This document shows, in pieces, positions 53,067 to 64,000 of a stretch of 64,000 nucleotides of DNA. Source of the DNA: Polynucleobacter asymbioticus (GTDB taxonomy: Bacteria > Pseudomonadota > Gammaproteobacteria > Burkholderiales > Burkholderiaceae); the NCBI RefSeq assembly GCF_018687575.1, contig NZ_CP061297.1:936821-1000820 (forward strand), read 5' to 3'. The notes under the pieces are model-generated. The model made no database searches. It was given only the letters and a program-made list of their open reading frames with translations, and was not told the origin of the DNA. The translations under genes and the position numbers were made by a program. The stretch's first letter is position 1, and the number at the start of each line of letters is the position of its first letter.

Positions 53067-53735
53067 TCATGTGCTTGCGTCTGCGGCTCGCACTGCCTCA
53101 ATAAACTGCTTCATCAAGGCATGATCTTTTACACCCTTGCTGATTTCAACGCCGCTTGAGACGTCAACTGCGCAAGGATGAAGACGAGCAATGGCTTCGC
53201 CCACGTTGTGAACGTTCAATCCACCACTCAAAACGACCTGAGGCGCGTTTGCGCTTATCCATGCTAGAGGAATTCCTGACCAATCAAACGGAACGCCCCC
53301 TCCACCGTAACCCTCAACGAGAGCATCCAGCAAGAAGGCGTTTGCTTGCCTATATTGTAGGGAAAAATCATCAAACGCGAAGCCGGCCCCAACACGTGCA
53401 GCCTTCATCCAAGGCTGCCCCGCAGCTAGGCGCTCACACTCTTCTGGGGACTCATCCCCATGAAACTGCCATAAGGTAATCGAGGCTGCTGCCCTAATAG
53501 CCTCAAATTCGGCGTCTGTAGCGTTTACAACTAAGCCAACGGCATCCACCCCTGCTGGGAGCCTGGAAATCAATGCTGCGGCAATATTGGGGGTAACCGA
53601 CCTTGGGCTGGGGGGATAGAAGACAAAGCCAACAGCATCTACACCAGCCGCCACGGCAGCATCCACATCTGTAGGCGTCTTGAGACCGCAGATTTTGACT
53701 CTAGTATGTCCAGGAGATTGAGTAAGTAAGCCCAT
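53067..53735 (-). CDS. trpF: Phosphoribosylanthranilate isomerase
   Basis: A 222-residue TIM-barrel enzyme of tryptophan synthesis. The catalytic cysteine is in VKICGLKT (C16) and the general-acid region DVSSGVEISKGVKDHALM is at the end; LSGGLN marks the phosphate site. It stands 38 bases after truA and before trpB. Confidence 0.95.
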   Translation of the reverse strand: MGLLTQSPGHTRVKICGLKTPTDVDAAVAAGVDAVGFVFYPPSPRSVTPNIAAALISRLPAGVDAVGLVVNATDAEFEAIRAAASITLWQFHGDESPEECERLAAGQPWMKAARVGAGFAFDDFSLQYRQANAFLLDALVEGYGGGGVPFDWSGIPLAWISANAPQVVLSGGLNVHNVGEAIARLHPCAVDVSSGVEISKGVKDHALMKQFIEAVRAADAST

Positions 53736-53773
53736 ATAGGAAATGATAAGGCTTTGAGTAAATAAAGGTTGGC

Positions 53774-54601
53774 TTAGGAGAAAACAGCTCTTGGTAGCCA
53801 GGAATTGGCAAGCCAGGGTTTTGGAATCTGAAACTCGTCAGGATAGGCAATATTAGCCAAATAGAGCCCTGCAGGAGAAAAGGTTGGAGCAGCAATACTA
53901 CGGTCCTTTGCAGCAAGCACTTCTGCCATCCATTCGGCTTTTTGTTTGCCAACACCGATTTGAATGAAGCTTCCGACCAGATTGCGCACCATGTGGTGCA
54001 AGAATGCATTCCCTTTAATCTTGAAATACAACCAAGGTTCACTCGAGAAAATCTCTATGGAATACATCGTCTTTACTGGCGTCTTACTTTGGCACTCTGA
54101 TGAGCGAAAAGAGCTGAAGTCATGTTCGCCTATCAAACATTGTGAAGCCACTCTCATGGCATCAACATCAAACCAGCGATCCGCTGGGAGCATCACATAA
54201 CCAGCGCGATCAGCTGCCATGGGCGATCGACATGGGCCAGCATGCAATGCGTAGATATAGGTTCTCTCATGAGCAGAATAGCGAGCGCTAAATTCATCAG
54301 GAACAACTTTAGCCCAATTGACCACAATCGACTCGGGCAAGAAAGTATTCACCCCCCTGACCCAGGACCAGTCATCCCTATCAACTTCGACATCAAAATG
54401 AACTACCTGGCCTAAGGCATGAACACCAGCATCCGTTCTGCCAGCCGTGATTACACGAATAGGATTTGATTTAACCGCATCCACTCCAACGAACGCAGAA
54501 ATCGCTTTTTCTAATTCATCTTGAATAGTCTTCTGATTTACCTGTGACTGCCATCCAGAATAGGGGCTGCCATCGTATTGAAGGCCTAGAGCGATGCGCA
54601 T
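53774..54601 (-). CDS. truA: tRNA pseudouridine(38-40) synthase
   Basis: A 275-residue enzyme that makes pseudouridine in the anticodon stem. The catalytic aspartate D57 lies in [26 protein letters not shown] at the start and [14 protein letters not shown] are family blocks. The gene sits 8 bases after the fimV-like gene, the usual neighbour in betaproteobacteria. Confidence 0.96.
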   Translation of the reverse strand: MRIALGLQYDGSPYSGWQSQVNQKTIQDELEKAISAFVGVDAVKSNPIRVITAGRTDAGVHALGQVVHFDVEVDRDDWSWVRGVNTFLPESIVVNWAKVVPDEFSARYSAHERTYIYALHAGPCRSPMAADRAGYVMLPADRWFDVDAMRVASQCLIGEHDFSSFRSSECQSKTPVKTMYSIEIFSSEPWLYFKIKGNAFLHHMVRNLVGSFIQIGVGKQKAEWMAEVLAAKDRSIAAPTFSPAGLYLANIAYPDEFQIPKPWLANSWLPRAVFS

Positions 54602-54609
54602 AATGACGC

Positions 54610-55995
54610 TTAAGAATTTCTGTGCGTAAGCTCAGCCAATAGAGCCTGAGCCTCTACAGTAATTGCAGGGTCTATCGATCCACCAATCTGAACAATTTCT
54701 TGAAGTGACTTCTTAGCAGCAGAAAAATCTTCTATGGTGATATAGGCACGAACTAAATTGAGCTTCACACGAAGAGCATCAGCAAGTGGATTAACTTCAA
54801 CAACTGCAGGCTGGGTAGCTTTTTTCACCGAAGTTAAATCCAGATCGATTCCAGCAAAAAGTGCTTTTGCACGATCCGGCATTGCGCCATGAGGTGAATG
54901 ATGCTCTTTGGAGCTTGAGACGTCTTTAGGTATTTCGGCTGAAAAATTGCGCACCTCAGAACGGCGGGCATTCTTGGCTAATAACCACAACAGAAGACCC
55001 GTAAAGCCCATTAATAACAAAGCAAGGATTGCCGGTGCAAATCCACCCAAACCAAATGAACTATCCGTTTTTGTTGACTCCGTTGATTTGCCCTTAGCCT
55101 GGTCAAGTAAGCGCTGTAAATCAGCGATATTCTTCTCAAGTTCAGCCATGCGAACCCGCGTCTGCTCAAGCGCCTTCTCTTGAGCAACTAGGTCTTCTGT
55201 ATAGCGCCGCTCTTCAGAGCTGCCTTCAGTGCTTGATCCAATTTTGAGTCTGTCTTTGGGCGGAACATCTATAGCATCCTTTGAAAGACTGGAACCCTGC
55301 GCCCCACTCTTTGCCTCACGCTCTGCTAGCCACTGAGCATTTGACTCCGCAACAAACTGTTGCGCCTCTGCCGGACTAATCGAACGCAATAAAGCCTGAT
55401 TGGGCTTATTCAACTCAGCACCAGCCTCAAGACGATTAATGCTGCCACTAGCAAATGCATCAGGATTGACTTTAAATAGAGCCATCATGGTTTGATCTAG
55501 AGTGGCACCCGCTAATTGAGGGGCTAGTTGCGCTGCAATTTCGGATAAGGTTTGACCAGGTCGCACCAGAATCTTTTGCGCATCGCCTAGTAGCAATGTA
55601 TAGGTTTTGGTCAAGCTTCCTGCAGACCAATTGAGAGTTACTAAAACATCTAAAAATGGATCGTCCGTAATGGGTACTGACTCAACCGTCTCCAACAAGA
55701 CCATCAACTGCTCTTGTTGATTTCGATAAATCATTGCCTGAGGGTTCAGGGAGAGTATCTTTTGAGATATTCCCAGGCGATCATAGGTCGCCTTGTTCGC
55801 AATGGCGACATTCAGTGTTGAAAGAGCGGAACTTTCATCTACCCCAACTCGAACTGGGAACTCAACTTTGAGAGGCTCACCAGGCCTAGAAAGCAGTTTT
55901 GGAGAGCCAAGAGAAATAGCTCCCGCAGCACAGGACCAACTTAGCCAAACTAAGCAAAGCGCTTTTGCAATCTGAATTTGGCTAAATCTAGACAT
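54610..55995 (-). CDS. fimV: FimV-like protein (short form)
   Basis: A 461-residue protein in the position of fimV. It has a signal peptide (ending AAGAISLG near 27), a FimV N-terminal domain, a LysM-like segment ([16 protein letters not shown], about 152), a coiled coil (about 265-300), one membrane helix (about 318-342) and a short C-terminal domain [32 protein letters not shown]. FimV/HubP proteins organise cell-pole and pilus components. Many homologues are much longer; the acidic middle region is missing here, so this is a compact version. Confidence 0.85.
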   Translation of the reverse strand: MSRFSQIQIAKALCLVWLSWSCAAGAISLGSPKLLSRPGEPLKVEFPVRVGVDESSALSTLNVAIANKATYDRLGISQKILSLNPQAMIYRNQQEQLMVLLETVESVPITDDPFLDVLVTLNWSAGSLTKTYTLLLGDAQKILVRPGQTLSEIAAQLAPQLAGATLDQTMMALFKVNPDAFASGSINRLEAGAELNKPNQALLRSISPAEAQQFVAESNAQWLAEREAKSGAQGSSLSKDAIDVPPKDRLKIGSSTEGSSEERRYTEDLVAQEKALEQTRVRMAELEKNIADLQRLLDQAKGKSTESTKTDSSFGLGGFAPAILALLLMGFTGLLLWLLAKNARRSEVRNFSAEIPKDVSSSKEHHSPHGAMPDRAKALFAGIDLDLTSVKKATQPAVVEVNPLADALRVKLNLVRAYITIEDFSAAKKSLQEIVQIGGSIDPAITVEAQALLAELTHRNS

Positions 55996-57152
55996 TAGCG
56001 CTCAAGCAGGATGCGGAGCATGCGACGCAATGGTTCTGCAGCTCCCCACAAGAGTTGATCGCCAACAGTAAAGGCGCCGAGGTACTCAGGACCCATCGCC
56101 ATCTTATGGAGACGACCAATAGGCACTGTCAAAGTGCCGCTAATTGCAGCTGGAGATAATTCACGCTCAGTAGTCTCGCGATCATTCGGAATAACCTTAA
56201 CCCACTGGTTATCGTTAGCCAAAATAGCTTCAATCTCTTTTAAAGGGATATCTTTTTTCAGTTTGACGGTTAAGCCTTGTGAATGACAACGCATAGCGCC
56301 AACACGAACGCACAAGCCATCAATTGGAATGCTTCCGGAGGTTCTAAATGCAGGACGACCTAAGATCTTATTAAATTCAGCGCCGCCCTTCCACTCTTCT
56401 TTGGTTTGACCATTCTCTACAGGAACATCAATCCAAGGAATCAAGCTGCCTGCTAGAGGTGTATTGCGGAAGTTTTTCTTCGGAAAATCCGGTGAACGTA
56501 AAGTCTCAGTAATTTTGCGATCAATATCGAGAATCCAAGAAGATGGATCAGCTAATTCTGTTGCTACGCTGTCGCGTAATGCACCCATTTGCAACAATAA
56601 CTCACGCATATTTTGTGCGCCTGCACCGGAAGCTGCCTGGTAGGTCATGGCGCTAATCCATTCAACCATATCAGCCTTCACCAAGCCACCCATAGCCATC
56701 ATCATCAAACTAACAGTACAGTTACTACCAATCCAATTTTTTCCACCGGCAGCCAATGCTTTATCTATTACAGGGCGATTGACTGGATCCAAAATCAAAA
56801 CCGCATCATCCTTCATACGCAAAGCGCTAGCGGCATCAATCCAATGACCTTGCCATCCAGCAGCACGCAACTGAGGAAAAATCTCATTGGTGTAATCACC
56901 GCCCTGACAAGTCAAAATAATGTCGCAACGAGAAAGTGCTTTGATGTCATTCGCATTAAGCAAAGTATTTTCGCTCTTAGTCACTTTTTGACCATTCAAG
57001 AGTGGTACTTCACCACCGGCCTGGCTAGTGCTAAAAAATACTGGCTCAATCAGATCAAAATCTTTTTCAGCAAGCATTCTCTCCATAAGAACGCTACCAA
57101 CCATACCGCGCCAGCCAACTAAGCCTACTAATGGTGTTTTTGTATTTGACAT
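55995..57152 (-). CDS. asd: Aspartate-semialdehyde dehydrogenase
   Basis: A 385-residue NADP enzyme of the Lys/Thr/Met branch. The nucleotide loop is [10 protein letters not shown]; the catalytic cysteine C145 is in [12 protein letters not shown]. Its stop overlaps the fimV start by one base. It follows leuB by 40 bases, an order conserved in betaproteobacteria. Confidence 0.97.
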   Translation of the reverse strand: MSNTKTPLVGLVGWRGMVGSVLMERMLAEKDFDLIEPVFFSTSQAGGEVPLLNGQKVTKSENTLLNANDIKALSRCDIILTCQGGDYTNEIFPQLRAAGWQGHWIDAASALRMKDDAVLILDPVNRPVIDKALAAGGKNWIGSNCTVSLMMMAMGGLVKADMVEWISAMTYQAASGAGAQNMRELLLQMGALRDSVATELADPSSWILDIDRKITETLRSPDFPKKNFRNTPLAGSLIPWIDVPVENGQTKEEWKGGAEFNKILGRPAFRTSGSIPIDGLCVRVGAMRCHSQGLTVKLKKDIPLKEIEAILANDNQWVKVIPNDRETTERELSPAAISGTLTVPIGRLHKMAMGPEYLGAFTVGDQLLWGAAEPLRRMLRILLER

Positions 57153-57192
57153 GATGAATAATTTATTGAATATATTGATTTAAGGTAAGGCG

Positions 57193-58266
57193 TTATTTTG
57201 AAAGAGCTGCCACTACAGCATCTCCCATTTCAATGGTGGAAACTTTTTTCGTACCCTCGGTGTAGATATCGGCAGTTCTCAAGCCTTGTGACAAGACCTT
57301 TTGCACTGCCGCCTCGATACGATCCGCTTCAGCTGGCATACCTAATGAGTAGCGCAACATCATCGCAGCAGAGAGAATCGTTGCCAATGGATTGGCGATA
57401 CCCTTACCGGCGATATCCGGAGCTGAGCCATGGCTTGGCTCATAAAGGCCTTTATTATTTTTATCTAATGATGCTGATGGCAACATACCAATAGAGCCCG
57501 TCAACATGGAAGCCTCATCGGACAGAATGTCGCCAAACAAGTTACCAGTCACGACAACATCAAATGCTTTAGGCGCCTTGACCAATTGCATTGCAGCGTT
57601 ATCAACATACATGTGTGACAACTCAACATCTGGATAATCTTTGCCAACGCGAATCATGACATCACGCCAAAGCTGTGATGTCTCCAGCACATTTGCCTTG
57701 TCAACGCTACACACCTTCTTGCCACGCTTACGCGCAGCTTCAAAGGCAACGCGTCCAATCCGCTCTACCTCTGGCTCGCTGTAATGCATCATGTCGTAGC
57801 CTTCACGGGCACCTTTAAATAAAGGGAGCTCAGAAGTACGAATACCGCGTGGCTGACCAAAATAGATATCGCCATTGAGCTCGCGAATAATCAAGATATC
57901 AAGGCCGCTGACAATTTCTGGCTTCAGACTAGAAGCAGAGGTGAGTTCGTCGTAGCAGATGGCTGGCCTGAAATTAGCAAACAATTCCAAATGCTTACGC
58001 AATCCTAAGATAGCTTGCTCAGGACGAAGTTCACGCGCCAAGCTGTCATATTTCCAGTCGCCAACAGCGCCAAATAAAATAGCATCTGCTTTTTTAGCGA
58101 GCTCTAAAGTTGCTGGCGGCAGTGGATGACCAGCTGCATCATAAGCAGCGCCACCAACGGGGGCTGTCTCAAGGTCAAATTTAGGGCCAAGCGCGTTTAA
58201 TACCTTAACGGCTTCAGCAACGATTTCCGGGCCGATACCATCGCCCGGTAGGACTGCAATTTTCAT
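57193..58266 (-). CDS. leuB: 3-isopropylmalate dehydrogenase
   Basis: A 357-residue enzyme that oxidises and decarboxylates 3-isopropylmalate. The start [22 protein letters not shown], the catalytic Tyr/Lys region [17 protein letters not shown] with [12 protein letters not shown], and the NAD site [18 protein letters not shown] are intact. It is third of the leuCDB set, 23 bases after leuD. Confidence 0.97.
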   Translation of the reverse strand: MKIAVLPGDGIGPEIVAEAVKVLNALGPKFDLETAPVGGAAYDAAGHPLPPATLELAKKADAILFGAVGDWKYDSLARELRPEQAILGLRKHLELFANFRPAICYDELTSASSLKPEIVSGLDILIIRELNGDIYFGQPRGIRTSELPLFKGAREGYDMMHYSEPEVERIGRVAFEAARKRGKKVCSVDKANVLETSQLWRDVMIRVGKDYPDVELSHMYVDNAAMQLVKAPKAFDVVVTGNLFGDILSDEASMLTGSIGMLPSASLDKNNKGLYEPSHGSAPDIAGKGIANPLATILSAAMMLRYSLGMPAEADRIEAAVQKVLSQGLRTADIYTEGTKKVSTIEMGDAVVAALSK

Positions 58267-58289
58267 GAAAGGCCTTTAACTGAATAAAA

Positions 58290-58937
58290 CTACGGCAGTT
58301 GTGTCGCAAGCCAAGGCATCTTGAGGATGCGCTCAGCTTCATAAGCCTTGATTTTATCTGCATGTTGCAGAGTTAAGCCAATATCGTCCAAGCCATTTAG
58401 GAGGCAATGCTTCCGAAATGGGGCTACTTCAAAGCTATAGGCAGTGCCATCAGGCGTAATGACCTGCTGGGCTTCCAGATCAATAGTGAGCTGGTAGCCG
58501 GCAAAAGCCAGCGTTTCATTGAATAAATGGTCTACCTGTAGTTCTGTAAGAACAATCGGTAACAGGCCATTTTTAAAGCAATTGTTGTAGAAAATATCGG
58601 CAAAGCTTGGTGCGATAACAGCTCTAAATCCGTACTGATCCAATGCCCAAGGCGCATGTTCACGGGAACTACCGCAACCAAAGTTCTTACGAGCAAGCAA
58701 AATGCCGGCACCTTTATAGCGCGGCTGGTTTAAGACAAAGTCTGGATTAATTGGGCGAGTGCTGCAGTCTTGACCAGGCTCACCATGATCCAAATAACGC
58801 CACTCATCAAATAAATTCTGCCCAAAGCCCGTTTTCTTAATCGATTTTAAGAACTGCTTTGGGATGATGGCATCGGTATCGACATTCTCGCGATTCAGCG
58901 GTGCAACCAAGCCTTTGTATACCGAAAATTTTTCCAT
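58290..58937 (-). CDS. leuD: 3-isopropylmalate dehydratase small subunit
   Basis: A 215-residue swivel-domain subunit of isopropylmalate isomerase. Family blocks are [49 protein letters not shown] and [17 protein letters not shown]. It works with LeuC, from which it is separated by one small lipoprotein gene. Confidence 0.96.
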   Translation of the reverse strand: MEKFSVYKGLVAPLNRENVDTDAIIPKQFLKSIKKTGFGQNLFDEWRYLDHGEPGQDCSTRPINPDFVLNQPRYKGAGILLARKNFGCGSSREHAPWALDQYGFRAVIAPSFADIFYNNCFKNGLLPIVLTELQVDHLFNETLAFAGYQLTIDLEAQQVITPDGTAYSFEVAPFRKHCLLNGLDDIGLTLQHADKIKAYEAERILKMPWLATQLP

Positions 58938-58967
58938 AATGATCTTTACTAAATATCAGCTACGCGC

Positions 58968-59177
58968 TTACTTCACTGGCGTCACAACAACATCTTTCCC
59001 TTGAGTTTGGGACTGATTGGATGGGTTGGAATTTTTACTGCCGCCCATAGAAGTACCCATGGTTTGCAAATCTTTACCAACGCCCTCCATCGTATTCGCA
59101 CAAGCAGAGAGAATGACTCCTGCAATAGCAACGATAGTTAACTTTTTAATCATTGTGAAAGAAGAAAATTTAGGCAC
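58968..59177 (-). CDS. Entericidin-like small lipoprotein
   Basis: A 60-69 residue protein. A lipobox LSAC follows the hydrophobic stretch IKKLTIVAIAGVILSAC, and the mature part NTMEGVGKDLQTMG is typical of entericidin A/B-family lipoproteins. A GTG start at 59177 has the Shine-Dalgarno AAGGA six bases upstream, overlapping the leuC stop; an ATG at 59153 would give the shorter, more usual start MIKKLTI but has no clear RBS. Entericidins form a toxin-antidote-type lipoprotein pair in E. coli, but only one is seen here, inside the leucine operon. Confidence 0.85.
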   Translation of the reverse strand: MPKFSSFTMIKKLTIVAIAGVILSACANTMEGVGKDLQTMGTSMGGSKNSNPSNQSQTQGKDVVVTPVK

Positions 59178-59186
59178 AGTATTTCC

Positions 59187-60596
59187 TTAAGAAATCTTAC
59201 GAACATCAACAAAGTGGCCTTCAATCGCTGCAGCAGCAGCCATTGCCGGACTTACCAAATGCGTTCTACCGCCATTACCCTGACGACCTTCGAAATTACG
59301 ATTGGATGTGGAAGCGCAGCGTTCACCAGGCTCTAAGCGGTCGGCGTTCATTGCAAGGCACATTGAGCAACCAGGCTCACGCCATTCAAAACCTGCAGCC
59401 TTAAACACCCGGTCCAAACCTTCACGTTCAGCCTGAGCTTTTACTAAGCCAGATCCAGGGACAACCAGCGCTAATTTGACATTAGCAGCTACTTTTTTAC
59501 CAAGACGATCAACAACCTTGGCAGCAGCACGAATATCTTCAATACGGCTATTGGTGCAAGATCCAATAAACACTTTATCAATCGAGATGCTACTTAATGG
59601 TGTGTTTGGAACAAGGTCCATGTACTCAAGAGCACGCTCCATTGCAGAACGTTTATTGGGATCGCGCTCTTTCTCTGGATCAGGAACGCGGTCGCTAATT
59701 GCTAAAACCATTTCAGGCGACGTTCCCCAAGTTACTTGAGGGGCAATTTCTTCTGCTCGCAACTCGACTACTGCATCAAATTTGGCTTCCGCATCTGAAT
59801 GTAAGGTGCGCCAGTACTGCAAGGCATGACGTAAAGCCTCTCCCTTAGGGGCATAAGGTCTACCTTGGATGTATTCAATTGTTGTTTCATCTACTGCCAC
59901 AAGCCCAGCACGCGCACCAGCCTCAATGGCCATGTTGCAGAGGGTCATGCGACCTTCCATGGAGAGATTGCGAATGGCTTCACCTGAAAATTCAATGGTG
60001 TAGCCAGTTCCGCCGGCGGTGCCAATCTTGCCAATCACGGCAAGAACGATATCTTTTGCAGTAGAGCCTGGCTGAAGGCGACCATCTACTTTGACCAACA
60101 TATTCTTGCTCTTTTTCATGAGCAAGGTTTGGGTCGCTAAGACATGCTCAACTTCAGAAGTGCCAATACCAAAAGCTAATGCACCAAAGGCGCCATGTGT
60201 ACTTGTATGAGAATCACCGCAGACCACAGTCATGCCTGGCAGAGTTGCACCCTGCTCCGGCCCAATGACGTGAACAATTCCTTGGCGGAGATCGTTCATT
60301 TTGTACTGGGTAATACCAAAGGCATCACAGTTTTGATCAAGCGTATCTACTTGTAGCTTCGAAATCGGATCCGCAATACCTTCAGAACGATCTGTTGTAG
60401 GAACGTTGTGATCTGAAACCGCCAAATTGGCAGAAATACGCCAAACTGGACGACCAGCTAAGTTCAAACCCTCAAAAGCTTGAGGACTTGTCACCTCATG
60501 CAATAACTGACGATCGATATAAATCGTGGCCGTGCCATCTTGCTCAGAATAGACGACATGGACATCCCACAATTTGTCGTAAAGCGTGCGTGACAT
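59187..60596 (-). CDS. leuC: 3-isopropylmalate dehydratase large subunit
   Basis: A 469-residue aconitase-fold protein with a [4Fe-4S] cluster bound by cysteines in [12 protein letters not shown] and [44 protein letters not shown] and [11 protein letters not shown] are standard. It starts 18 bases after gltA, so leucine genes may read through from the citrate synthase message. No leucine leader peptide is seen in this gap. Confidence 0.97.
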   Translation of the reverse strand: MSRTLYDKLWDVHVVYSEQDGTATIYIDRQLLHEVTSPQAFEGLNLAGRPVWRISANLAVSDHNVPTTDRSEGIADPISKLQVDTLDQNCDAFGITQYKMNDLRQGIVHVIGPEQGATLPGMTVVCGDSHTSTHGAFGALAFGIGTSEVEHVLATQTLLMKKSKNMLVKVDGRLQPGSTAKDIVLAVIGKIGTAGGTGYTIEFSGEAIRNLSMEGRMTLCNMAIEAGARAGLVAVDETTIEYIQGRPYAPKGEALRHALQYWRTLHSDAEAKFDAVVELRAEEIAPQVTWGTSPEMVLAISDRVPDPEKERDPNKRSAMERALEYMDLVPNTPLSSISIDKVFIGSCTNSRIEDIRAAAKVVDRLGKKVAANVKLALVVPGSGLVKAQAEREGLDRVFKAAGFEWREPGCSMCLAMNADRLEPGERCASTSNRNFEGRQGNGGRTHLVSPAMAAAAAIEGHFVDVRKIS

Positions 60597-60614
60597 GTAA
60601 ATCCTCTAATGCTT

Positions 60615-61928
60615 TTATTTGCGTACAGAAATGTTGGGAACCTTGCGCGAAGTGGCACCAACATACAACTGACGTGGACGACCGATCTTGTACTCAGGAT
60701 CCGTAATCATTTCTTCCCATTGAGCAATCCACCCAACTGTTCTCGCCAAAGCAAAAATACAGGTGAACATTTCAGTTGGAACGCCTAGCGCACGCTGAAC
60801 AATTCCTGAGTAGAAGTCGACGTTTGGATAAAGCTTGCGGCTCACGAAATACTCATCTTCGAGGGCAATTTTCTCAAGGGTCATGGCCAACTTAAACAAC
60901 GGGTCATTCTCGAGACCCATCTCTTTGAGCACTTCATGACATGTCTCACGCATTAACTTAGCGCGTGGATCGAAGTTTTTGTAAACGCGATGACCAAAGC
61001 CCATTAGACGAACGCTAGAGTTCTTATCCTTCACTTGAGCAATAAAGTCACCAATCGTATCAACACCACCATTAGCCTGAATCTCGTTCAACATCTGCAA
61101 ACAAGCTTCATTCGCACCGCCGTGAGCTGGGCCCCATAAACAGGCAATACCAGCAGAGATGGCAGCAAATGGATTGGTTCCAGATGAGCCGCACAAGCGC
61201 ACTGTTGATGTAGAGGCATTTTGCTCATGGTCAGCGTGCAATGTAAAGATGCGGTCCAAAGCGCGAACCAATACCGGATTAACCTTGTACTCTTCACAAG
61301 GTGTTGCAAACATCATGCGCATAAAGTTTGCGGTGTAAGACAAGGAATTATCAGGATAAATAAATGGTTGGCCGACAGAGTATTTGTACGCCATTGCAAC
61401 CAGTGTTGGCATCTTAGCAATCAATCGAATCTGAGCCACTTCACGCGCATGTGGATCGGTGTAATCGATCTCATCATGATAGAAAGCCGCCATTGCACCA
61501 ACAAGGCCAGTCAATACGGACATTGGATGCGCATCACGACGGAAGCCGCGTAAGAAGAATTGCATTTGCTCATGAACCATCGTATGGTGCATGACCATTT
61601 CTTCGAAATCTTTTTTCTGTTTGGCGTTTGGTAATTCGCCATTCAAGAGTAAATAACAAACTTCTAAGAAGTCACAGTTGTGTGCGAGATCTTCGATTGG
61701 GTAACCGCGGTAGAGCAACTCACCTTTATCACCGTCGATGTAAGTGATTTTGCTATTGCATGAAGCAGTAGAAAGAAAGCCTGAATCGTAGGTGAACTTT
61801 CCGGTTTGACCGTAAAGCTTACGAATATCAATCACGTCAGGACCAATCGTGCCTTTATAAATTGGCAAGTCGATATCTGGTGTGCCGTCCGAAAACGATA
61901 ATTTTGCCTTGATGTCCGATTCAATCAT
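60615..61928 (-). CDS. gltA: Citrate synthase (type II)
   Basis: A 437-residue TCA-cycle enzyme. The active-site regions [29 protein letters not shown] and [17 protein letters not shown] are present, as in hexameric NADH-sensitive bacterial enzymes. It is separated from sdhE by an 83-base gap that could hold its own promoter. Confidence 0.97.
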   Translation of the reverse strand: MIESDIKAKLSFSDGTPDIDLPIYKGTIGPDVIDIRKLYGQTGKFTYDSGFLSTASCNSKITYIDGDKGELLYRGYPIEDLAHNCDFLEVCYLLLNGELPNAKQKKDFEEMVMHHTMVHEQMQFFLRGFRRDAHPMSVLTGLVGAMAAFYHDEIDYTDPHAREVAQIRLIAKMPTLVAMAYKYSVGQPFIYPDNSLSYTANFMRMMFATPCEEYKVNPVLVRALDRIFTLHADHEQNASTSTVRLCGSSGTNPFAAISAGIACLWGPAHGGANEACLQMLNEIQANGGVDTIGDFIAQVKDKNSSVRLMGFGHRVYKNFDPRAKLMRETCHEVLKEMGLENDPLFKLAMTLEKIALEDEYFVSRKLYPNVDFYSGIVQRALGVPTEMFTCIFALARTVGWIAQWEEMITDPEYKIGRPRQLYVGATSRKVPNISVRK

Positions 61929-62011
61929 TTCTAATCCTTAGTCATTCAAATTGATGATTAATACACTATTTGATCATGCATTTGTACTGCTGCTGCAACC
62001 TAAAGGCCGCG

Positions 62012-62284
62012 TTACTTCTGTCTTAACTTTTGTAAAACAGCCTTGAAGGAGGCTTCTTCTTGTAATTCTTTTTCCAGTACTTCTACAGAATCCTTGCGAC
62101 CAATCAATAAATCCATCAGGTCATTGTCTTCCAAAGAAAATAGCTGGGTTAATACCTTTCCATCTTCTGCGGTCAGTTGATCGCCGTAACGAACAAAAAA
62201 ACGCTGCAGAATTAAATCGTTTTCAAGCAAACCCCTGCGGGCATCACTCTTTAGTCGATATAACTCTGCATTCGTGAGGGTCAT
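62012..62284 (-). CDS. sdhE: Succinate dehydrogenase FAD assembly factor
   Basis: A 90-residue helical protein that promotes covalent flavin attachment to SdhA. The signature [15 protein letters not shown], with its RGxxE core, is intact. It overlaps the sdhB stop by four bases (ATGA), a standard arrangement. Confidence 0.95.
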   Translation of the reverse strand: MTLTNAELYRLKSDARRGLLENDLILQRFFVRYGDQLTAEDGKVLTQLFSLEDNDLMDLLIGRKDSVEVLEKELQEEASFKAVLQKLRQK

Positions 62285-62985
62285 ACTGCCCTACGCACCA
62301 TCAGTTCCTTGATCTTTCCAATTGCCTTGGTTGGATTCAAATGCTTAGGACAAACGTCCACGCAATTCATAATGGTATGACAACGGAATAAACGATACGG
62401 ATCTTCCAAGTTATCCAAGCGCGCAGCAGTATCTTCATCACGACTATCAGCAATAAAGCGATACGCCTGAAGTAAACCAGCTGGGCCAACAAACTTATCA
62501 GGATTCCACCAGAAAGATGGGCAAGAGGTTGAGCATGATGCGCACAAGATGCATTCATACAAACCATTCAACTCTTCACGCTCTTCAGGACTCTGCAGGC
62601 GCTCTTTCTCAGGAAATGGATTGTCATTTACCAAGTAAGGCTTGATAGACAAATATTGTTTGAAGAACAAAGTCATATCCACAATCAAGTCGCGCACAAC
62701 TGGCAAGCCAGGTAAAGGACGCAATGTAATGACTTTAGGCAAGGTCAACATATTGGTTAAACAAGCCAAACCATTCTTGCCGTTAATGTTCATGGCATCA
62801 GAGCCACATACACCTTCACGGCATGAACGACGATAGGAAATTGTTTCATCCTGTTTCTTAAGAGAAATCAAGGCGTCCAACAACATACGCTCGCCAGTCA
62901 ACTCAAGCTCATAGCGCTCCATGCGTGGGGCTGCATCGACATCTGGATCGTAGCGGTAAATTTCAAATATACGAATATCACTCAT
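62281..62985 (-). CDS. sdhB: Succinate dehydrogenase iron-sulfur subunit
   Basis: A 234-residue subunit carrying three clusters: the [2Fe-2S] set [22 protein letters not shown], and [12 protein letters not shown] with [11 protein letters not shown] for the [4Fe-4S] and [3Fe-4S] centres. It passes electrons from SdhA to the quinone site. It follows sdhA by 17 bases. Confidence 0.97.
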   Translation of the reverse strand: MSDIRIFEIYRYDPDVDAAPRMERYELELTGERMLLDALISLKKQDETISYRRSCREGVCGSDAMNINGKNGLACLTNMLTLPKVITLRPLPGLPVVRDLIVDMTLFFKQYLSIKPYLVNDNPFPEKERLQSPEEREELNGLYECILCASCSTSCPSFWWNPDKFVGPAGLLQAYRFIADSRDEDTAARLDNLEDPYRLFRCHTIMNCVDVCPKHLNPTKAIGKIKELMVRRAV

Positions 62986-63002
62986 TTTTAATTTCTCTTC
63001 GC

Positions 63003-64000
63003 TTAGAAAGTACGTTCTTTAGGAGGGAAAGACTCAACAGTCAATGGCTTCAGAACAACCGGCTTGTAATCCAAGCGATTGCCTTCGCTATACCAAAGAG
63101 TGTGCTTCATCCAATTTGCATCATCACGCTCTTGATGATCATCGTGTGAATGTGCGCCACGACTTTCAGTACGCGCTGCAGCTGAAATCATTGTTGCGTT
63201 TGCAGCTTCGATCAAGTTGGCAACTTCTAAAGCCTCAATACGAGCAGTATTGAAAATATCGGACTTGTCTTTTAGCCACAAGTGTTTTGCACGCTCAGTT
63301 AACTTCGCCATTTGACGAACACCTTCGTCCATCAACTCTTGATTGCGGAATACACCTGCATACTTCTGCATAGTCTTACGAATATCATTCGCAACGTCTT
63401 GAGCATACTCACCAGAAGTGGAGTTATCCAAAGCAGCAATGCGTGCCATCGTTTGTTCGCCAGCATTAGCAGGCAATGGCTTGAACTCACGATTCTTGAG
63501 ATCCATTGCAACAATGTGATTACCGGCTGCGCGCCCAAATACCAATAAATCGAGCAATGAGTTTGTACCCAAACGATTTGCACCGTGAACAGATACGCAA
63601 GAACACTCACCAATGGCATAAAGACCATTAACGATTTCATTATGTTTGCCATTAGCTGGAACAACAACTTGACCATTAATGTTGGTAGGAATACCACCCA
63701 TCTGATAGTGAATTGTTGGTACAACTGGAATTGGCTCCTTAGTAACGTCAACGTTAGCAAAGTTGATGCCGATTTCATAAACAGAAGGTAAACGCTTCAT
63801 GATGGTCTCAGCACCAATATGCGTTAAGTCGAGAACAACATAATCACCGTTCGGTCCACAGCCGCGACCTTCTTTAATTTCTTGGTCCATACAGCGAGAA
63901 ACGAAATCACGCGGAGCCAAGTCTTTATAGGTTGGTGCATAACGCTCCATAAAGCGCTCGCCATCTTTATTACGCAAGATGCCGCCTTCACCACGGCAAC
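63003..64000 (-). CDS. sdhA: Succinate dehydrogenase flavoprotein, C-terminal part (cut by window end)
   Basis: The frame is open to the window edge and gives about 332 C-terminal residues. The start of the visible part [22 protein letters not shown], then [36 protein letters not shown] and the C-terminal [22 protein letters not shown] are standard for SdhA. The FAD-linking histidine region lies outside the window. sdhC and sdhD would be expected further upstream. Confidence 0.96.
   Translation of the reverse strand, partial: CRGEGGILRNKDGERFMERYAPTYKDLAPRDFVSRCMDQEIKEGRGCGPNGDYVVLDLTHIGAETIMKRLPSVYEIGINFANVDVTKEPIPVVPTIHYQMGGIPTNINGQVVVPANGKHNEIVNGLYAIGECSCVSVHGANRLGTNSLLDLLVFGRAAGNHIVAMDLKNREFKPLPANAGEQTMARIAALDNSTSGEYAQDVANDIRKTMQKYAGVFRNQELMDEGVRQMAKLTERAKHLWLKDKSDIFNTARIEALEVANLIEAANATMISAAARTESRGAHSHDDHQERDDANWMKHTLWYSEGNRLDYKPVVLKPLTVESFPPKERTF

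Noticed and set aside
56613..57122. 169-codon open frame opposite asd
   Set aside because: It is antisense to a highly conserved enzyme; composition is that of a shadow frame.
60597..60614. Leucine leader peptide before leuC
   Set aside because: Only 18 bases separate gltA and leuC; there is no room for a leader.

Overview
The window is a continuous stretch of bacterial chromosome, very probably from a free-living betaproteobacterium of the Burkholderiaceae, most like Polynucleobacter. This rests on gene content and order (asd-fimV-truA-trpF-trpB-trpA-accD-folC-SPOR-cvpA-purF-metZ; leuC-lipoprotein-leuD-leuB; sdhA-sdhB-sdhE-gltA; ygfZ divergent from mltG-tmk-holB-tatD), moderate GC and very tight packing. 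No database search was possible, so all names rest on recognised motifs, lengths and context.

Layout. 1-786: end of gltX, then tRNA-Ala(GGC), tRNA-Glu(TTC) and tRNA-Asp(GTC). 774-7976: a 7.2 kb island bounded by an 18-bp direct repeat of the tRNA-Asp 3' end. It carries a complete type I restriction-modification system (hsdM, hsdS, hsdR) and one small exported repeat protein, but no integrase; short ATTTCCCGACA-like repeats lie just inside both ends. 8028-31067: mostly housekeeping and stress genes, including an M48 lipoprotein protease, hydroxypyruvate isomerase with tartronate semialdehyde reductase, a small K+-channel-like protein, the mltG-tmk-holB-tatD operon, selO-msrB-yciB-bolA-PPIase, gloA, an ABC-F ATPase, a VUT (queuosine precursor) transporter and gcdH.

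29626-41994: a long minus-strand sulfur block. It reads soxR-soxC-soxD-soxY-soxZ-soxA-soxX, then a terminator-like hairpin that abuts the soxB ribosome-binding site, then soxB, an exported DsrE-like protein, a SoxH-like metallo-hydrolase, a small cytochrome c, three YeeE/YedE-type membrane proteins, a DUF442 (TIGR01244) phosphatase/sulfurtransferase-like protein and the tRNA 2-thio/selenouridine enzyme mnmH. Divergent from soxR are modB and modC (molybdate import, no adjacent modA), which could supply molybdenum for the SoxC cofactor. A perfect 10+10 bp inverted repeat between soxR and modB is the likely SoxR operator and touches the proposed modB promoter.

43908-64000: a methyltransferase and metZ, then an almost unbroken minus-strand series for purine, folate, fatty-acid, tryptophan, leucine and aspartate-family synthesis, a short FimV-like protein, citrate synthase and succinate dehydrogenase (sdhA cut by the window end).

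The parts most worth a second look are the sulfur block and its regulatory sites (soxR/modB operator, soxX/soxB hairpin, downstream sulfane-sulfur module) and the integrase-less tRNA-Asp island.
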